Below are positions 21,189 through 30,175 of a stretch of 64,000 bases of DNA, one piece after another. The notes under the pieces are model-generated. The model was not told where the DNA came from. It did no database searches and was given only the letters and a program-made list of their open reading frames with translations. The number at the start of each line of letters is the position of its first letter. Within the stretch, counting starts at the first letter, position 1. A program made the translations under genes and the position numbers. Source of the stretch: Desulfovibrionaceae bacterium (GTDB lineage Bacteria > Desulfobacterota > Desulfovibrionia > Desulfovibrionales > Desulfovibrionaceae). The DNA is taken from positions 1 to 64,000 of the forward strand of contig JACCQO010000009.1 in the NCBI GenBank assembly GCA_015709205.1, in the 5' to 3' direction.

Positions 21189-21607
21189 CAGACCAGGTCC
21201 TGGCCCGTGGAGGTGAGGTTGAGCTGGCCGTGGAGCACGCCCTTGGTGGAGATCAGCTTCTGGGCGAAGGTGCGCACCTCCTCGCCCGGGCCGCGCAGGA
21301 CCAGGACCTCCAGGCAGTTGTGGTGGTCCAGGTGCACGTGCAGCGAGGTGATGATGATCTCGTGCGCGTCGTGCTGGATCTCGGTGAGCCGCTGGGCCAG
21401 GTCCGACTTGTGGTGGTCGTAGACCAGGGTCAGGGTGCCCGCGATCTCCTTGTCCGTGGCTTCCCACTCCTTCTGCACGAGCACGTTGCGGATCAGGTCG
21501 CGGATGGCTTCGGAGCGGGTCTGGTAGCAGCGTTCCTCGCAGAGCCGGTCGAATTTCTCCAGCAGGTCGGAATCAAGGGAGACGCCGAAACGAATGGTCT
21601 TGCCCAT
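21188..21607 (-). CDS. nikR: Nickel-responsive regulator NikR
   Basis: A 139-residue NikR: ribbon-helix-helix DNA-binding domain at the N-terminus ([27 protein letters not shown]) and a C-terminal ACT-like metal-binding domain. The high-affinity nickel ligands known from E. coli (His76, His87, His89, Cys95) align with His79, His90, His92 and Cys98 in [14 protein letters not shown]. It represses nickel-uptake genes when nickel is plentiful. GAGGAG lies six bases before ATG 21607. It sits in a three-gene operon (methyltransferase, nikR, folE2), overlapping folE2. No palindromic NikR site was identified in this window. Confidence 0.95.
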   Translation of the reverse strand: MGKTIRFGVSLDSDLLEKFDRLCEERCYQTRSEAIRDLIRNVLVQKEWEATDKEIAGTLTLVYDHHKSDLAQRLTEIQHDAHEIIITSLHVHLDHHNCLEVLVLRGPGEEVRTFAQKLISTKGVLHGQLNLTSTGQDLV

Positions 21608-21616
21608 GGTGGCTCC

Positions 21617-22339
21617 TCAGGCTTGGGGTTGGAGGGCGGAGCGGTTCACGGCCCACACGTGCACCGTGGCCGGTGGCCCGGCCGTCCGGTCAGTATAAGC
21701 GGAAGGGACCGTCCGGGTAAAGAGCCTGCGGGCCGTCAGGGCGCGACGGCGCGCGGTCTCCGGAAAGCATTGGTAGACCTCGCGCCCGGGCTCCGCGATC
21801 CAGGCCTCGCCGCGCGGGGCCAGGACGTGGTCCAGGAACGCGGCCACAGGCTCGGCGAACCGTTTCTCGTAGAGCACGTCGCCGCCCCAGACGAAGTCCA
21901 CGGACCCGGCGCGCACCGCGGGCGCGCGCCAGTCCATGAGCGTGAAGAGCGGCGCGGGGGCCGGGCCTGGGGCCAGGTTGGCCCGGGCGTTGTCGCGGGC
22001 AAAGGCCACGGCGGGCCATTCGTAGTCCATGGCCAGCACCCGCGCCCCGGCCGCCGCGCCCGCCAGGGCCGTGAGCCCCAGGCCGCAGCCCAGGTCCAGG
22101 CAGCGGCGGCCCGCCAGGCGCGCCGCGTTCTCCGCGATCCAGTCGGCCAGGGCGATGGACGAGGGCCAGATTTCGCACCAGTAGGGCAGCCGCTCGTCGT
22201 CGGCGAAACCGCCGTCCTCTTCGCCCATGGCCTGCCAGAGGCTCTCCAGGTCCCCGCAGCGGGCCAGTTCCCAGTCGCGCCCGCCCGCGCGCGTGCGCAC
22301 GGTCTCGCGGGGGCCCTTGGTCGGATCGAACGGCGGCAT
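21617..22339 (-). CDS. SAM-dependent methyltransferase (Nnt1/METTL-like)
   Basis: A 240-residue class I methyltransferase. The SAM-binding motif I is CLDLGCGLGLTALAGAAAGA, followed by the acidic residue of motif II (VLAMDYEW) and a motif IV-like VDFVWGGDVLYEKRF. The N-terminal segment ERLPYWCEIWPSSIALADWI is typical of the protein-lysine/Nnt1-like methyltransferase group, but the substrate is unknown. ATG 22339 is used; the longer frame upstream is Pro/Arg-rich noise. No ribosome site is evident. It is first in the operon with nikR (gap of nine bases) and folE2. Confidence 0.82.
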   Translation of the reverse strand: MPPFDPTKGPRETVRTRAGGRDWELARCGDLESLWQAMGEEDGGFADDERLPYWCEIWPSSIALADWIAENAARLAGRRCLDLGCGLGLTALAGAAAGARVLAMDYEWPAVAFARDNARANLAPGPAPAPLFTLMDWRAPAVRAGSVDFVWGGDVLYEKRFAEPVAAFLDHVLAPRGEAWIAEPGREVYQCFPETARRRALTARRLFTRTVPSAYTDRTAGPPATVHVWAVNRSALQPQA

Positions 22340-22533
22340 GGCCGGGCTATAGCCGGTTGCGCGCACGGGCGCAACAGGAGGGACGGCCGGACGGGCGAGC
22401 GGAGCAGGCGGCCGCCCCGCCTTGACGGCCGGGCGCGAATCGGGGAAAGTCGGGCCGCGCCAGGGGGCGGCGCGCGGCCGGACCGGGAGGTCCGCCGCGT
22501 TCCCGAACCCAGGCAACCCGGAGACCCCACGTC
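22340..22533. promoter_or_regulatory. Divergent spacer with inverted repeats
   Basis: The 194-bp divergent region between the methyltransferase operon and bioY holds a perfect 10-bp palindrome GGCTATAGCC (22345-22354) and an inverted repeat GTTGCGC-N6-GCGCAAC (22356-22375). Either could be an operator. No canonical biotin (BirA) operator was seen. Confidence 0.35.
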
Positions 22534-23076
22534 GTGAATTCCCCCCTGTCGTCCCTGCACCGCCAGGTCTGGACCGCCCTGTGCGCCGCGCTCATGGCCG
22601 TGAGCGCCTACCTCGTGCTGCCCATCGGCCCGGTGCCCGTGTCCATGCAGCCCATGGCCGCCATGCTCGCGGGCTTCATCCTCGGCCCCGTGTACGGCGG
22701 GGCCGCCGTGCTTCTGTACATCTTCGCCGGGTGCATCGGCCTGCCCGTGTTCGCGGGCGGCAGGTCGGGGGTGGCCTACGTGCTGGGGCCCACGGGCGGC
22801 TATCTGGTCGGCCTGGCCTTCCAGGCCGCGCTCACCGGCCTGGCCAACCGCGGCGAGGGCCGCCGCGCCGGGCTCTTCGGGGCCTGCGCCTGGGGCATGG
22901 CGGGGTTGGCCGCCGAGTACGGCCTGGGCCTGCTCTGGCTTGCGCACCTGCTGGACTTCGGCCTGGCCAAGGCCATGGCCGTGGGCTTCGTGCCCTTTTT
23001 CCCCTGGGACCTGATCAAGCTCGGCGTGGCCGTGGCCGTGTTCCGCCACCTGGACCGGCGTCGGTTGCTGCCCTGA
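22534..23076 (+). CDS. bioY: Biotin transporter substrate-binding component BioY
   Basis: A 180-residue membrane protein of the BioY family, the S component of the ECF-type biotin transporter. It consists of about six hydrophobic helices and contains the family signature GPVPVSMQPMAAMLAGF and the loop PVFAGGRSGVAYVLGPTGGYLVG, which lines the biotin pocket. The start is GTG 22534, with GGAGA ten bases upstream. It is followed 13 bases later by the matching ATPase gene and then bioB, so it belongs to a biotin operon. A T component (BioN) is not present in the window; BioY can act alone or share a T component elsewhere. Confidence 0.94.
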   Translation: MNSPLSSLHRQVWTALCAALMAVSAYLVLPIGPVPVSMQPMAAMLAGFILGPVYGGAAVLLYIFAGCIGLPVFAGGRSGVAYVLGPTGGYLVGLAFQAALTGLANRGEGRRAGLFGACAWGMAGLAAEYGLGLLWLAHLLDFGLAKAMAVGFVPFFPWDLIKLGVAVAVFRHLDRRRLLP

Positions 23077-23089
23077 CCCGGAGGGACCG

Positions 23090-23821
23090 GTGATCCGCAC
23101 CGACAAGCTCTGTTTCGCCTATCCCGGGGCCGCCCCCGCGCTCGCGGACGTGACCCTGGCCGTGGAGCCCGGCTCGCTGACCCTGCTCGCCGGGGCCAAC
23201 GGCTCGGGCAAGTCCACGCTGCTGGCCCTGCTCGCCGGGCTGCTCACGCCCACCTCGGGCGCGCTGGCCGTGGCCGGGCGCACCAGCCCGGGCGACGAGC
23301 GCGGCCTGCGCGCCGCGGCGGCCCTGGCCATGCAGGACGCGGACCTGCAGATCCTCGGGTCCACGCCCCTGGAGGACCTCTGCCTGCAGTTCGCCCCGGG
23401 CGACGCACCGGGGGAGGCCCGCGCCCGGGATATGGCCGCGCGCTTCGGCCTTTCCGCGCAGCTGGACGACCCGGTGCAGACCCTGTCCTACGGCCAGAAG
23501 CGCAAGCTCTGCCTGGCCTCGGCCCTGCTGCGCGAGCCCTCGGTGCTGCTCATGGACGAGCCCTTCGCCGGGCTGGACTACCCGGCCATCCTGGAGATGC
23601 GCGCCGTGCTGCGCCAGGGGAGCGAGCGCGGCCTGACCCAGGTGGTCGCGGCCCACGACCTGGAATGCGTGGTCGATCTGGCCGATCGCGTGGCCCTGCT
23701 CGCCGCCGGGCGGCTGGTCCTCTGCGGCCCGCCCGCCGAAGCGCTCGACGCGGCGCGCGCGCACGGCGTGCGCCCGCCCTGTTCCTGGACCGCCGCGCGG
23801 ACCCTGACGTCCTGGGAATAG
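23090..23821 (+). CDS. bioM: ECF transporter ATPase for biotin (BioM-like)
   Basis: A 243-residue ABC ATPase, the energising A component for BioY. Walker A GANGSGKST (about 37-45), Q-loop AMQDADLQI, signature TLSYGQKRKLCLASALL, Walker B VLLMDEPFAGLD and H-switch AAHDLE are all intact, and the sequence is of the CbiO/EcfA type. The start is GTG 23090 with GGAGGGA upstream. Position between bioY and bioB supports the biotin assignment; the CbiO family alone would not distinguish it from cobalt or nickel systems. Confidence 0.88.
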   Translation: MIRTDKLCFAYPGAAPALADVTLAVEPGSLTLLAGANGSGKSTLLALLAGLLTPTSGALAVAGRTSPGDERGLRAAAALAMQDADLQILGSTPLEDLCLQFAPGDAPGEARARDMAARFGLSAQLDDPVQTLSYGQKRKLCLASALLREPSVLLMDEPFAGLDYPAILEMRAVLRQGSERGLTQVVAAHDLECVVDLADRVALLAAGRLVLCGPPAEALDAARAHGVRPPCSWTAARTLTSWE

Positions 23822-23896
23822 CCCGCGCCCGGGCCTTCCGGCCCCGTGCGGTCCGCTCCCCGAACCAACCCCGATCGACCCGATCAACGCATCGCC

Positions 23897-24961
23897 ATGA
23901 CCACATCCCTTTCCGCCCCCTTTGCCGCCATCATCGCGCGCGCCCTCGACGGCCGCGCGCCCACGGACGCGGACCTCGCCGCCGTAATCGAGGCCCCGGC
24001 CGAGCGCACCGCCGAGGTCGCCGCCCTGGGCCTGGCCCTCAAGCGCGCCCGCTCCGGCGCGCGCCTGTCCCTGTGCGCCATCGTCAACGCCAAGAGCGGC
24101 CGCTGCACCGAGAACTGCGCCTTTTGCGCCCAGTCCGCGCACCACCGCGCCGACGCGCCCGCGCATTCCTTCCGCGATCCGGCCGAGATCGCGGCCGCGG
24201 CCCGGCGCGCCGGGGCCGCCGGGGCCACGCGCTTCGGCATCGTGTCCAGCGGCCTGGCCCCGGACGAGGCGGACTTCGCCCTGCTGCTGCGCGCCGTGGC
24301 CGCCGTGGCCGCCGAGGGACTGGAGGCGGACGCCTCCGTGGGCGTGCTCGACGCGGCGCGCATCCGCCTGCTGCGGGACGCCGGGCTCACGCGCGTGCAC
24401 CACAACCTGGAGGTGGGCCGCTCGTTCTTCCCGCAGATCTGCACCACCCATAGCTACGACGAGGACGTGGCCGCCGTGCGCACGGCCCTGGCCGGCGGGG
24501 CGCGCGTGTGCTCGGGCGGCATCTTCGGCGTGGGCGAGGGCTGGGACGCGCGCATCGAGCTGGCCGAGACCCTGCGCGGGCTCGGCGTGGACTCGGTGCC
24601 CATGAACTTCCTACACCCCATCCCGGGCACGCCCTGCGGCGATCGGGCCGTGCTCTCCACCCACGAGGCCGTGCGCATCGTCGCGCTCTTCCGCCTGCTC
24701 CTGCCGGACGCGGCCCTGCGCGTGTGCGGCGGGCGGCAGGACGTCTTCCCGGGCCCGGCCGCGGACCTGGCCCTGGCGGGCGGAGCCGACGGCGTGATGA
24801 TCGGCGACTACCTGACCCTCAAGGGCACGGCCGCGTCCGAGGACCTGGCGGCCCTGCGCCGCCTCGGCCTGGAGCCCGCAGTCCCGGGCTCGGACGTCCC
24901 GGAGGGCGGCGGGCCGGGGAACGGCCGGTCGGAATGGTCCGCCCGGGAGGCGGAAAAGTGA
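23897..24961 (+). CDS. bioB: Biotin synthase
   Basis: A radical SAM enzyme that inserts sulfur into dethiobiotin to make biotin. The 354-residue protein has the radical SAM cluster motif CTENCAFC (Cys70, Cys74, Cys77), HHNLEVGRSFFPQICTTHSY and the RVCGGRQDV segment bearing the Arg that ligates the second cluster. The C-terminal 25 residues are a Gly/Ser-rich tail beyond the usual end. ATG 23897 lies 75 bases after the transporter ATPase. The TGA stop overlaps the ATG of the next gene (TGATG), so a membrane glycosyltransferase is translationally coupled to it. Confidence 0.95.
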   Translation: MTTSLSAPFAAIIARALDGRAPTDADLAAVIEAPAERTAEVAALGLALKRARSGARLSLCAIVNAKSGRCTENCAFCAQSAHHRADAPAHSFRDPAEIAAAARRAGAAGATRFGIVSSGLAPDEADFALLLRAVAAVAAEGLEADASVGVLDAARIRLLRDAGLTRVHHNLEVGRSFFPQICTTHSYDEDVAAVRTALAGGARVCSGGIFGVGEGWDARIELAETLRGLGVDSVPMNFLHPIPGTPCGDRAVLSTHEAVRIVALFRLLLPDAALRVCGGRQDVFPGPAADLALAGGADGVMIGDYLTLKGTAASEDLAALRRLGLEPAVPGSDVPEGGGPGNGRSEWSAREAEK

Positions 24962-26676
24962 TGCATTTCGGCAAAATGCAGCGCTCTGGACAGGGCAGTG
25001 GGGGCGGGATACAAAGCCGCGTGCAGAACGACACCGCCTCCGACTTCGCCACGCCGGACACCTCCCTGCTCACGGGCCCCGTGCCCGACGCGGCGGGCCC
25101 GGCCGCCGGTCCATCCCCCGGTCCGGCCGCCGGTCCGGCCGCCACGACCTGCTGGCTGCTGGCCCTGGTGATCATCGCCGCGACCACGGCCGTGCGCTGG
25201 TGGTTCGTGGCCTCGCACCAACTCGACCTGGTCCAGGACGAGGCCCAGTACTGGGACTGGACGCGGACCCTGCAGCTTTCCTACTACTCCAAGGGCCCGC
25301 TCATCGCCTGGCTGATCAAGGCCGGGACCCTGCTTCTGGGCGACACCGAACAGGGCGTGCGCGTGGGCGCGGTGGCCGGGTCGCTGGCCATGCAGCTTCT
25401 GCTCTGGTTCGGCGTGGCCGTGGGCTTCCGGCGGCCGCGCGCCGCGCTCTGGACCCTGGTGGCGGCCAACACCACGCCGCTGTTCATGGCCTCCGCCGTG
25501 CTCATGACCACGGACAACCCGCTGCTGGTCTGTTGGCTGGCCGCGCTCTTCTGCCTGCACCGCGCGGCCTGGGCCCGGCGCGACACGCCCTGGCTCGCGG
25601 CCCTCGGCGTGTGCATGGCCCTGGGCGTGCTGGCCAAGTACATGATGCTCGCCTTCCCGGGCGTGGCCGCGCTCTACGTGCTGGCCCTGTGGCGCGCCGG
25701 GGCGCTGCGGCCCGGGTTCGTGCGGCGGCTCTTCGCCGCCCTGGGCCTGGGCGCGGTCGTGGGCTTTCTGCCCATCCTGGTCTGGAACGCCCTGAACGGC
25801 TTCGTGGGCTTCCGCCACGTGGCGGGCCAGGCCGGGCTGGCCGAGCCCCAGCGGGCCTTCTGGCGATTGGACAAGGCCGGGGAATACTTCGGCGGCCAGG
25901 TCGGGCTGCTCACGCCCTGGTGGCTGGTCTTCCTGCTTATCGGCGCGGTGCGCGCCCTGGGCGGGTGGCTGGCCCCGCGCCGCCGGGCCGGGGCCCTGGG
26001 CGCCGAGCGCGCGGCCCAGGAGTGGCTGCTGGCCGCCGGGTTCTGGCCGGTGTGGGCCTTTTTCGCGGTCTGGTGCTTCCACACGCGCATCTACGCCAAC
26101 TGGGCCGCGGTGAGCTACGCCGCCGGGCTGATCCTGGCGGGCACGGCCTTTGCCCGCCTCTGGGAGCGGTGCGGCCGCTGGCGCAAGGTCTGGCCCGCCC
26201 TGGGGCTGGCCGTGTTCGTGGCCCTGCACCTGCAGAACTGGCTGCCCCTGCCCGCGGAGTACAACCCGGCCACGCGGCTCAAGGGCTGGAGCGACCTGGG
26301 CCGCCAGATCGACGCCCTGGCCGAGGAGGGTTTCGACGACCCGGCGCGCGTGTTCCATTTTTCCGAGGCCTACGGCACCACGGCGGAGCTGTCCTTCTAT
26401 ACCGCGGGCAAGAACCGCGCCTACTGCGCGGACTTCGGCCGCCGCAGGAACCAGTACGACCTGTGGCCCGGCCCGCAGGACAAGGTCGGCTGGGACGCGG
26501 TCTTCGTGCGCAAGGGCACGGACCAGTATCTCCCGCCCCTGGACGAGATGTTTGAGCGGGTGGAGAAAATCGAGTATCAGACCACCCATAGGGGCGGGCC
26601 CGGCCGGTCCTTCACCATCTGGCTGTGCCACGACTTCAACGGCCGCTGGCCCGCGCAGCACGGGCAGGACTTCTAG
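24961..26676 (+). CDS. GT39/ArnT-like membrane glycosyltransferase
   Basis: A 571-residue integral membrane glycosyltransferase of the GT39/GT83 type, which uses lipid-linked sugars on the outer side of the inner membrane. A hydrophobic helix near residues 60-75 is followed by the catalytic first-loop acidic pair in LVQDEAQYWDW (Asp93, Glu94) and about ten more membrane helices; the C-terminal 150 residues form a soluble domain. The first 50 residues are Gly/Pro-rich and cytoplasmic. ATG 24961 overlaps the bioB stop; ATG 24976 is an alternative. Acceptor unknown (lipid A, protein or polysaccharide). No functional link to biotin is obvious. Confidence 0.85.
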   Translation: MHFGKMQRSGQGSGGGIQSRVQNDTASDFATPDTSLLTGPVPDAAGPAAGPSPGPAAGPAATTCWLLALVIIAATTAVRWWFVASHQLDLVQDEAQYWDWTRTLQLSYYSKGPLIAWLIKAGTLLLGDTEQGVRVGAVAGSLAMQLLLWFGVAVGFRRPRAALWTLVAANTTPLFMASAVLMTTDNPLLVCWLAALFCLHRAAWARRDTPWLAALGVCMALGVLAKYMMLAFPGVAALYVLALWRAGALRPGFVRRLFAALGLGAVVGFLPILVWNALNGFVGFRHVAGQAGLAEPQRAFWRLDKAGEYFGGQVGLLTPWWLVFLLIGAVRALGGWLAPRRRAGALGAERAAQEWLLAAGFWPVWAFFAVWCFHTRIYANWAAVSYAAGLILAGTAFARLWERCGRWRKVWPALGLAVFVALHLQNWLPLPAEYNPATRLKGWSDLGRQIDALAEEGFDDPARVFHFSEAYGTTAELSFYTAGKNRAYCADFGRRRNQYDLWPGPQDKVGWDAVFVRKGTDQYLPPLDEMFERVEKIEYQTTHRGGPGRSFTIWLCHDFNGRWPAQHGQDF

Positions 26677-26757
26677 GCGCCCGACGAGAGGGCGCCCGGC
26701 GGGGCGCCCGGCGGGACCCCCGAAAAGCGCGCCCGCCAAGGAGCACCGGACACGAAC

Positions 26758-27426
26758 ATGCCGCGCACCGACGACACTTCCCTGCGCCCGGCCCGGGCCG
26801 CCTGCGCCCGGCCGGATTCGGCCGATCGCAGCCAGCCCGGTCAGGCCGGACCCGGCGATCCGGCCGCCTGCGCCGTCTGCGGCGCGCGCGGCGAGACCTG
26901 CTGCCGCGTGGAGCCCGGGGGCGAGGAGTTCTGCTTTCCGCTCTCGCCCATGGAATGGGAGCGCATCCGCGAGTGCATGGGCGCGGTGCTCGGCGAAAAG
27001 GGCTGGTTCGCCGAGGAGATCAACACCGACGGCTTTCTGGCCAACCTGCGCCGCCTCTTTCCCGGCTGCGGCGCGGCCCTGGAGCGCCTCTTTCCCGCCT
27101 ACCGGCCGCACCTGCGCCTGGCCGTGGACGAGACGGGCGCGTGCGTCTTTCTGGGCCCGGAGGGCTGCCGCCTGCCGCGCGAGGCGCGGCCCTACTACTG
27201 CCGGTTGTATCCGGCCTGGGTGGTGGGCGGCCGCGTGACCCTGTTCACGCCCGAGCACTGCGAGGTCGTGGCGCGCGGGCGCAACGTGCCCGGGCTGCTC
27301 CGGGAACTTGGAACCACCGCGGCCGAGATCCGGCTGCTGTACGGCCGGCTGCGGCTGGCCTGGGGGCTGGACCCCGACGAAGGAACGCCGCCCGCCCAAC
27401 GCGCGGCGACGAACGGAAGATCATGA
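26758..27426 (+). CDS. YkgJ family cysteine cluster protein
   Basis: A 222-residue member of the YkgJ (zinc- or iron-chelating) family. The cysteine cluster is visible at CAVCGARGETCCRVEPGGEEFCF (C38, C41, C48, C49, C59) and in the second part GCRLPREARPYYCRLYP. The N-terminal 34 residues are low-complexity. The function of the family is not established. The stop codon overlaps the ATG of the PBP1A gene (ATGA), so the two are cotranslated, which hints at a role near cell-wall synthesis but proves nothing. Confidence 0.82.
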   Translation: MPRTDDTSLRPARAACARPDSADRSQPGQAGPGDPAACAVCGARGETCCRVEPGGEEFCFPLSPMEWERIRECMGAVLGEKGWFAEEINTDGFLANLRRLFPGCGAALERLFPAYRPHLRLAVDETGACVFLGPEGCRLPREARPYYCRLYPAWVVGGRVTLFTPEHCEVVARGRNVPGLLRELGTTAAEIRLLYGRLRLAWGLDPDEGTPPAQRAATNGRS

Positions 27427-30014
27427 AGAAATTCCTCACCATCTGCCTCATCCTCTTTGGGGTCGGCGCGGTCTGCGCCGTGGCCGGCGGAGCGGGCCTG
27501 TACATGTGGGCCACCAGCGACCTGCCCGGGTTCAAGAAGATCACCGACTACCGGCCGCCCCTGGTGACCACGGTCTATGCCCGCGACGGCCGCGTGCTCG
27601 GCTATTTCTACCGCGAGAAGCGCTTCCTGGCGCGCCTCGACGAGATGCCCCCGCACCTGGCCAAGGCCTTTCTGGCCGCCGAGGACAGCTCCTTCTACGA
27701 GCACGAGGGCATCGACCTCGTGGCCATCGCCCGCGCCTTCGTCAAGAACATGGAGGCCGGGTCCATCAAGCAGGGCGGCTCGACCATCACCCAGCAGATC
27801 ATCAAGCGGTTGCTCCTGACCTCGGAAAAGAGCTACGAGCGCAAGATCAAGGAGGCCATCCTCGCCTACCGGCTGGAGCACTACCTGACCAAGGACGAGA
27901 TCCTCACCATCTATCTCAACCAGATCTTCCTCGGGGCCCACGCCTACGGCGTGGAGGCCGCGGCGCGCGTGTACTTCGGCAAGCACGTGGGCGAGCTGAC
28001 CCTGGCCCAGTCCGCCATCCTGGCCGGGCTGCCCCAGGCCCCCTCGCGCTACAACCCCTACCGCAATCCCAGGCTGGCCCGCGAGCGCCAGGCCTACGTG
28101 CTCGGCAACATGCTCAACCTGCGCTGGATCTCGCGCGAGGAATACGACGCGGCCATGGCCGAGAAGATCGAGTTCCGGTCCATGGACGACCCGTCCTGGA
28201 CCGTGGGCGCGTACTATCTCGAGGAGGTCCGCCGGTTGCTCCTCGACATGCTCTCCGAGGACAACGCGCGCGCCCACGGCCTGGCCCTGGACCGTTACGG
28301 CGAGGATGCGGTCTACGAGTCCGGCCTGAAGGTCTACACCTCCGTGGACCTGGACCATCAGGCCGCGGCCGAGGCCGCCCTGCGCGACGGGCTGGAGGAT
28401 TCCAGCCGCAGGCGCGGTTGGCGCGGTCCGGTGCGCACCCTGCAGCCCTCGGAATACAAGGCCTTTCTGGAGAGCCAGGGCGTGTTGCCCCAGGGTCCGG
28501 CCAACGCCACCCTGGCCCTGTTCACGGACAAGGGCTCGTGGTACGCGGCCCCGGTGGATTCACCGGCCGTGGCCGCGCGCGGCGGCGCGCCCGCCGCGCC
28601 CCTGCAGGAGGACGGCCGCCCCGCGCCCGTCCCGGCGGACGCGGCCTGGCGCCCGGCGCCGCGCCCGGACGCCTGGTTCCAGGTCCTGGTGCGCTCGGTC
28701 AAGGAGGACGGGGCCACGGTGCAGGTCTCCGGGGCCATCGCCTGGATGGACGTGGCCTCCATGCACTGGTGCCGCCCCCTGGATCCCTCCAAGGCCACCG
28801 AGGAGGTCCCCTCGATCAAGGACGCGCGCAAGGTGCTCAAGCCCGGCGACGTGGTCTGGGCCTCGGTGGACCTGCCCGCGGACGGCCCGGACTTCGCCGC
28901 CAGGCACAAGGGCGCGGAAGGCGGCGCGGCGCGGCTCAACCTCCTGCTGCGCCAGATGCCCGACGTGCAGGGCGCGGTGGTCTCCCTGGAGCCGCCCACG
29001 GGCGACGTGGTCGCCCTGGTCGGCGGCTACTCCTTCGAGACCAGCCAGTTCAACCGAGCCACCCAGGCCACGCGCCAGCCCGGCTCGGCCTTCAAGCCCA
29101 TCGTCTATTCCACGGCCATCGACAACGGCCTCACCGCGGCCTCCATGGTCCTGGACGCGCCCTTCGTCTACACGGACTTCTCCACGGACACCATCTGGCG
29201 GCCGGAGAACTTCGAGGGCGTGTTCTACGGCCCGACGCTCCTGCGCACGGCCCTGGCCAAGTCGCGCAACCTGTGCACCATCCGCGTGGCCCAGAAGATC
29301 GGCATCCCCAGGATCGTGGAGCGCGCCAAGCTCCTCGGGCTGCAGGCCGAGTTCCCCACCAACCTTTCCGTGGCCCTGGGCTCCGTGGCCGTGACGCCCG
29401 TCAACCTCTGCCAGGCCTTCACGGCCTTTGCCCGCGACGGGTCCACCGTGACCCCGCGCATCATCCGCGAGGTGCGCTCGGCCTGGGGCGAGCCCCTGTA
29501 CCAGGCCCCGGTGCAGGTCAACCCGGGCATCAGCCCGCAGACCGCCTACATCATGGCCTCGCTGCTCAAGGAGGTCGTGCGCGACGGCACGGGCTGGCGC
29601 GCGCGCGCCCTGGGGCGGCCCATCGCGGGCAAGACCGGCACCTCCAACGACGAGCAGGACGCCTGGTTCATGGGCTTCACGCCCTACCTGCTCACCGGGG
29701 TCTACGTGGGCTTCGACCAGGTCGCGCCCATGGGCAAGTACGAGACCGGCGCGCGCGCGGCCTCGCCCATCTGGGTGGACTACCGGACCAAGGTCGAGTC
29801 CGACTATCCGGAGCAGGACTTCCCCGAGCCGCCGGGCATCGTGCACGTGCGCATCGACGCCGAGAACGGTCAGGTGGCCGGGCCGGAGAGCACGGAGAGC
29901 TACTTCCTGCCCTTCAAGGTGGGCACGCAGCCCACGCAGATGGCCGGGCGCCCGGCCGAACGCAGCGAGGACACCTCGGCCAGCGGCGAGGAACTGCTCA
30001 AACAGGTCTTCTGA
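27423..30014 (+). CDS. mrcA: Penicillin-binding protein 1A (bifunctional)
   Basis: An 863-residue class A penicillin-binding protein that polymerises and cross-links peptidoglycan. One N-terminal membrane anchor (about 5-30) is followed by the GT51 transglycosylase with catalytic Glu87 in AAEDSSFYEHEGID and the QGGSTITQQ motif. A long middle insert (about 330-510) fits the OB-like domain of PBP1A. The transpeptidase has Ser555 in SAFK, SRN and KTGTS (Lys737). The catalytic set is complete. The C-terminus is short and charged. ATG 27423 overlaps the upstream YkgJ-type stop codon. It is probably essential or paired with another class A PBP. Confidence 0.95.
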   Translation: MKKFLTICLILFGVGAVCAVAGGAGLYMWATSDLPGFKKITDYRPPLVTTVYARDGRVLGYFYREKRFLARLDEMPPHLAKAFLAAEDSSFYEHEGIDLVAIARAFVKNMEAGSIKQGGSTITQQIIKRLLLTSEKSYERKIKEAILAYRLEHYLTKDEILTIYLNQIFLGAHAYGVEAAARVYFGKHVGELTLAQSAILAGLPQAPSRYNPYRNPRLARERQAYVLGNMLNLRWISREEYDAAMAEKIEFRSMDDPSWTVGAYYLEEVRRLLLDMLSEDNARAHGLALDRYGEDAVYESGLKVYTSVDLDHQAAAEAALRDGLEDSSRRRGWRGPVRTLQPSEYKAFLESQGVLPQGPANATLALFTDKGSWYAAPVDSPAVAARGGAPAAPLQEDGRPAPVPADAAWRPAPRPDAWFQVLVRSVKEDGATVQVSGAIAWMDVASMHWCRPLDPSKATEEVPSIKDARKVLKPGDVVWASVDLPADGPDFAARHKGAEGGAARLNLLLRQMPDVQGAVVSLEPPTGDVVALVGGYSFETSQFNRATQATRQPGSAFKPIVYSTAIDNGLTAASMVLDAPFVYTDFSTDTIWRPENFEGVFYGPTLLRTALAKSRNLCTIRVAQKIGIPRIVERAKLLGLQAEFPTNLSVALGSVAVTPVNLCQAFTAFARDGSTVTPRIIREVRSAWGEPLYQAPVQVNPGISPQTAYIMASLLKEVVRDGTGWRARALGRPIAGKTGTSNDEQDAWFMGFTPYLLTGVYVGFDQVAPMGKYETGARAASPIWVDYRTKVESDYPEQDFPEPPGIVHVRIDAENGQVAGPESTESYFLPFKVGTQPTQMAGRPAERSEDTSASGEELLKQVF

Positions 30015-30175
30015 CCGCCGGGACCGGCGCAGTGCCGGACGGCGAGCCGTCGGGCGTTTATCATTGACCGCAGCCCCCGCGGGACGGATTCTTGCGTACT
30101 ATCCCCTGCCGAGCCGCGCGGGCGGTGTTCCACGCCCGCGCCCGGGCGCGGCGGCAGCAATCGGAGCGAAACCAT

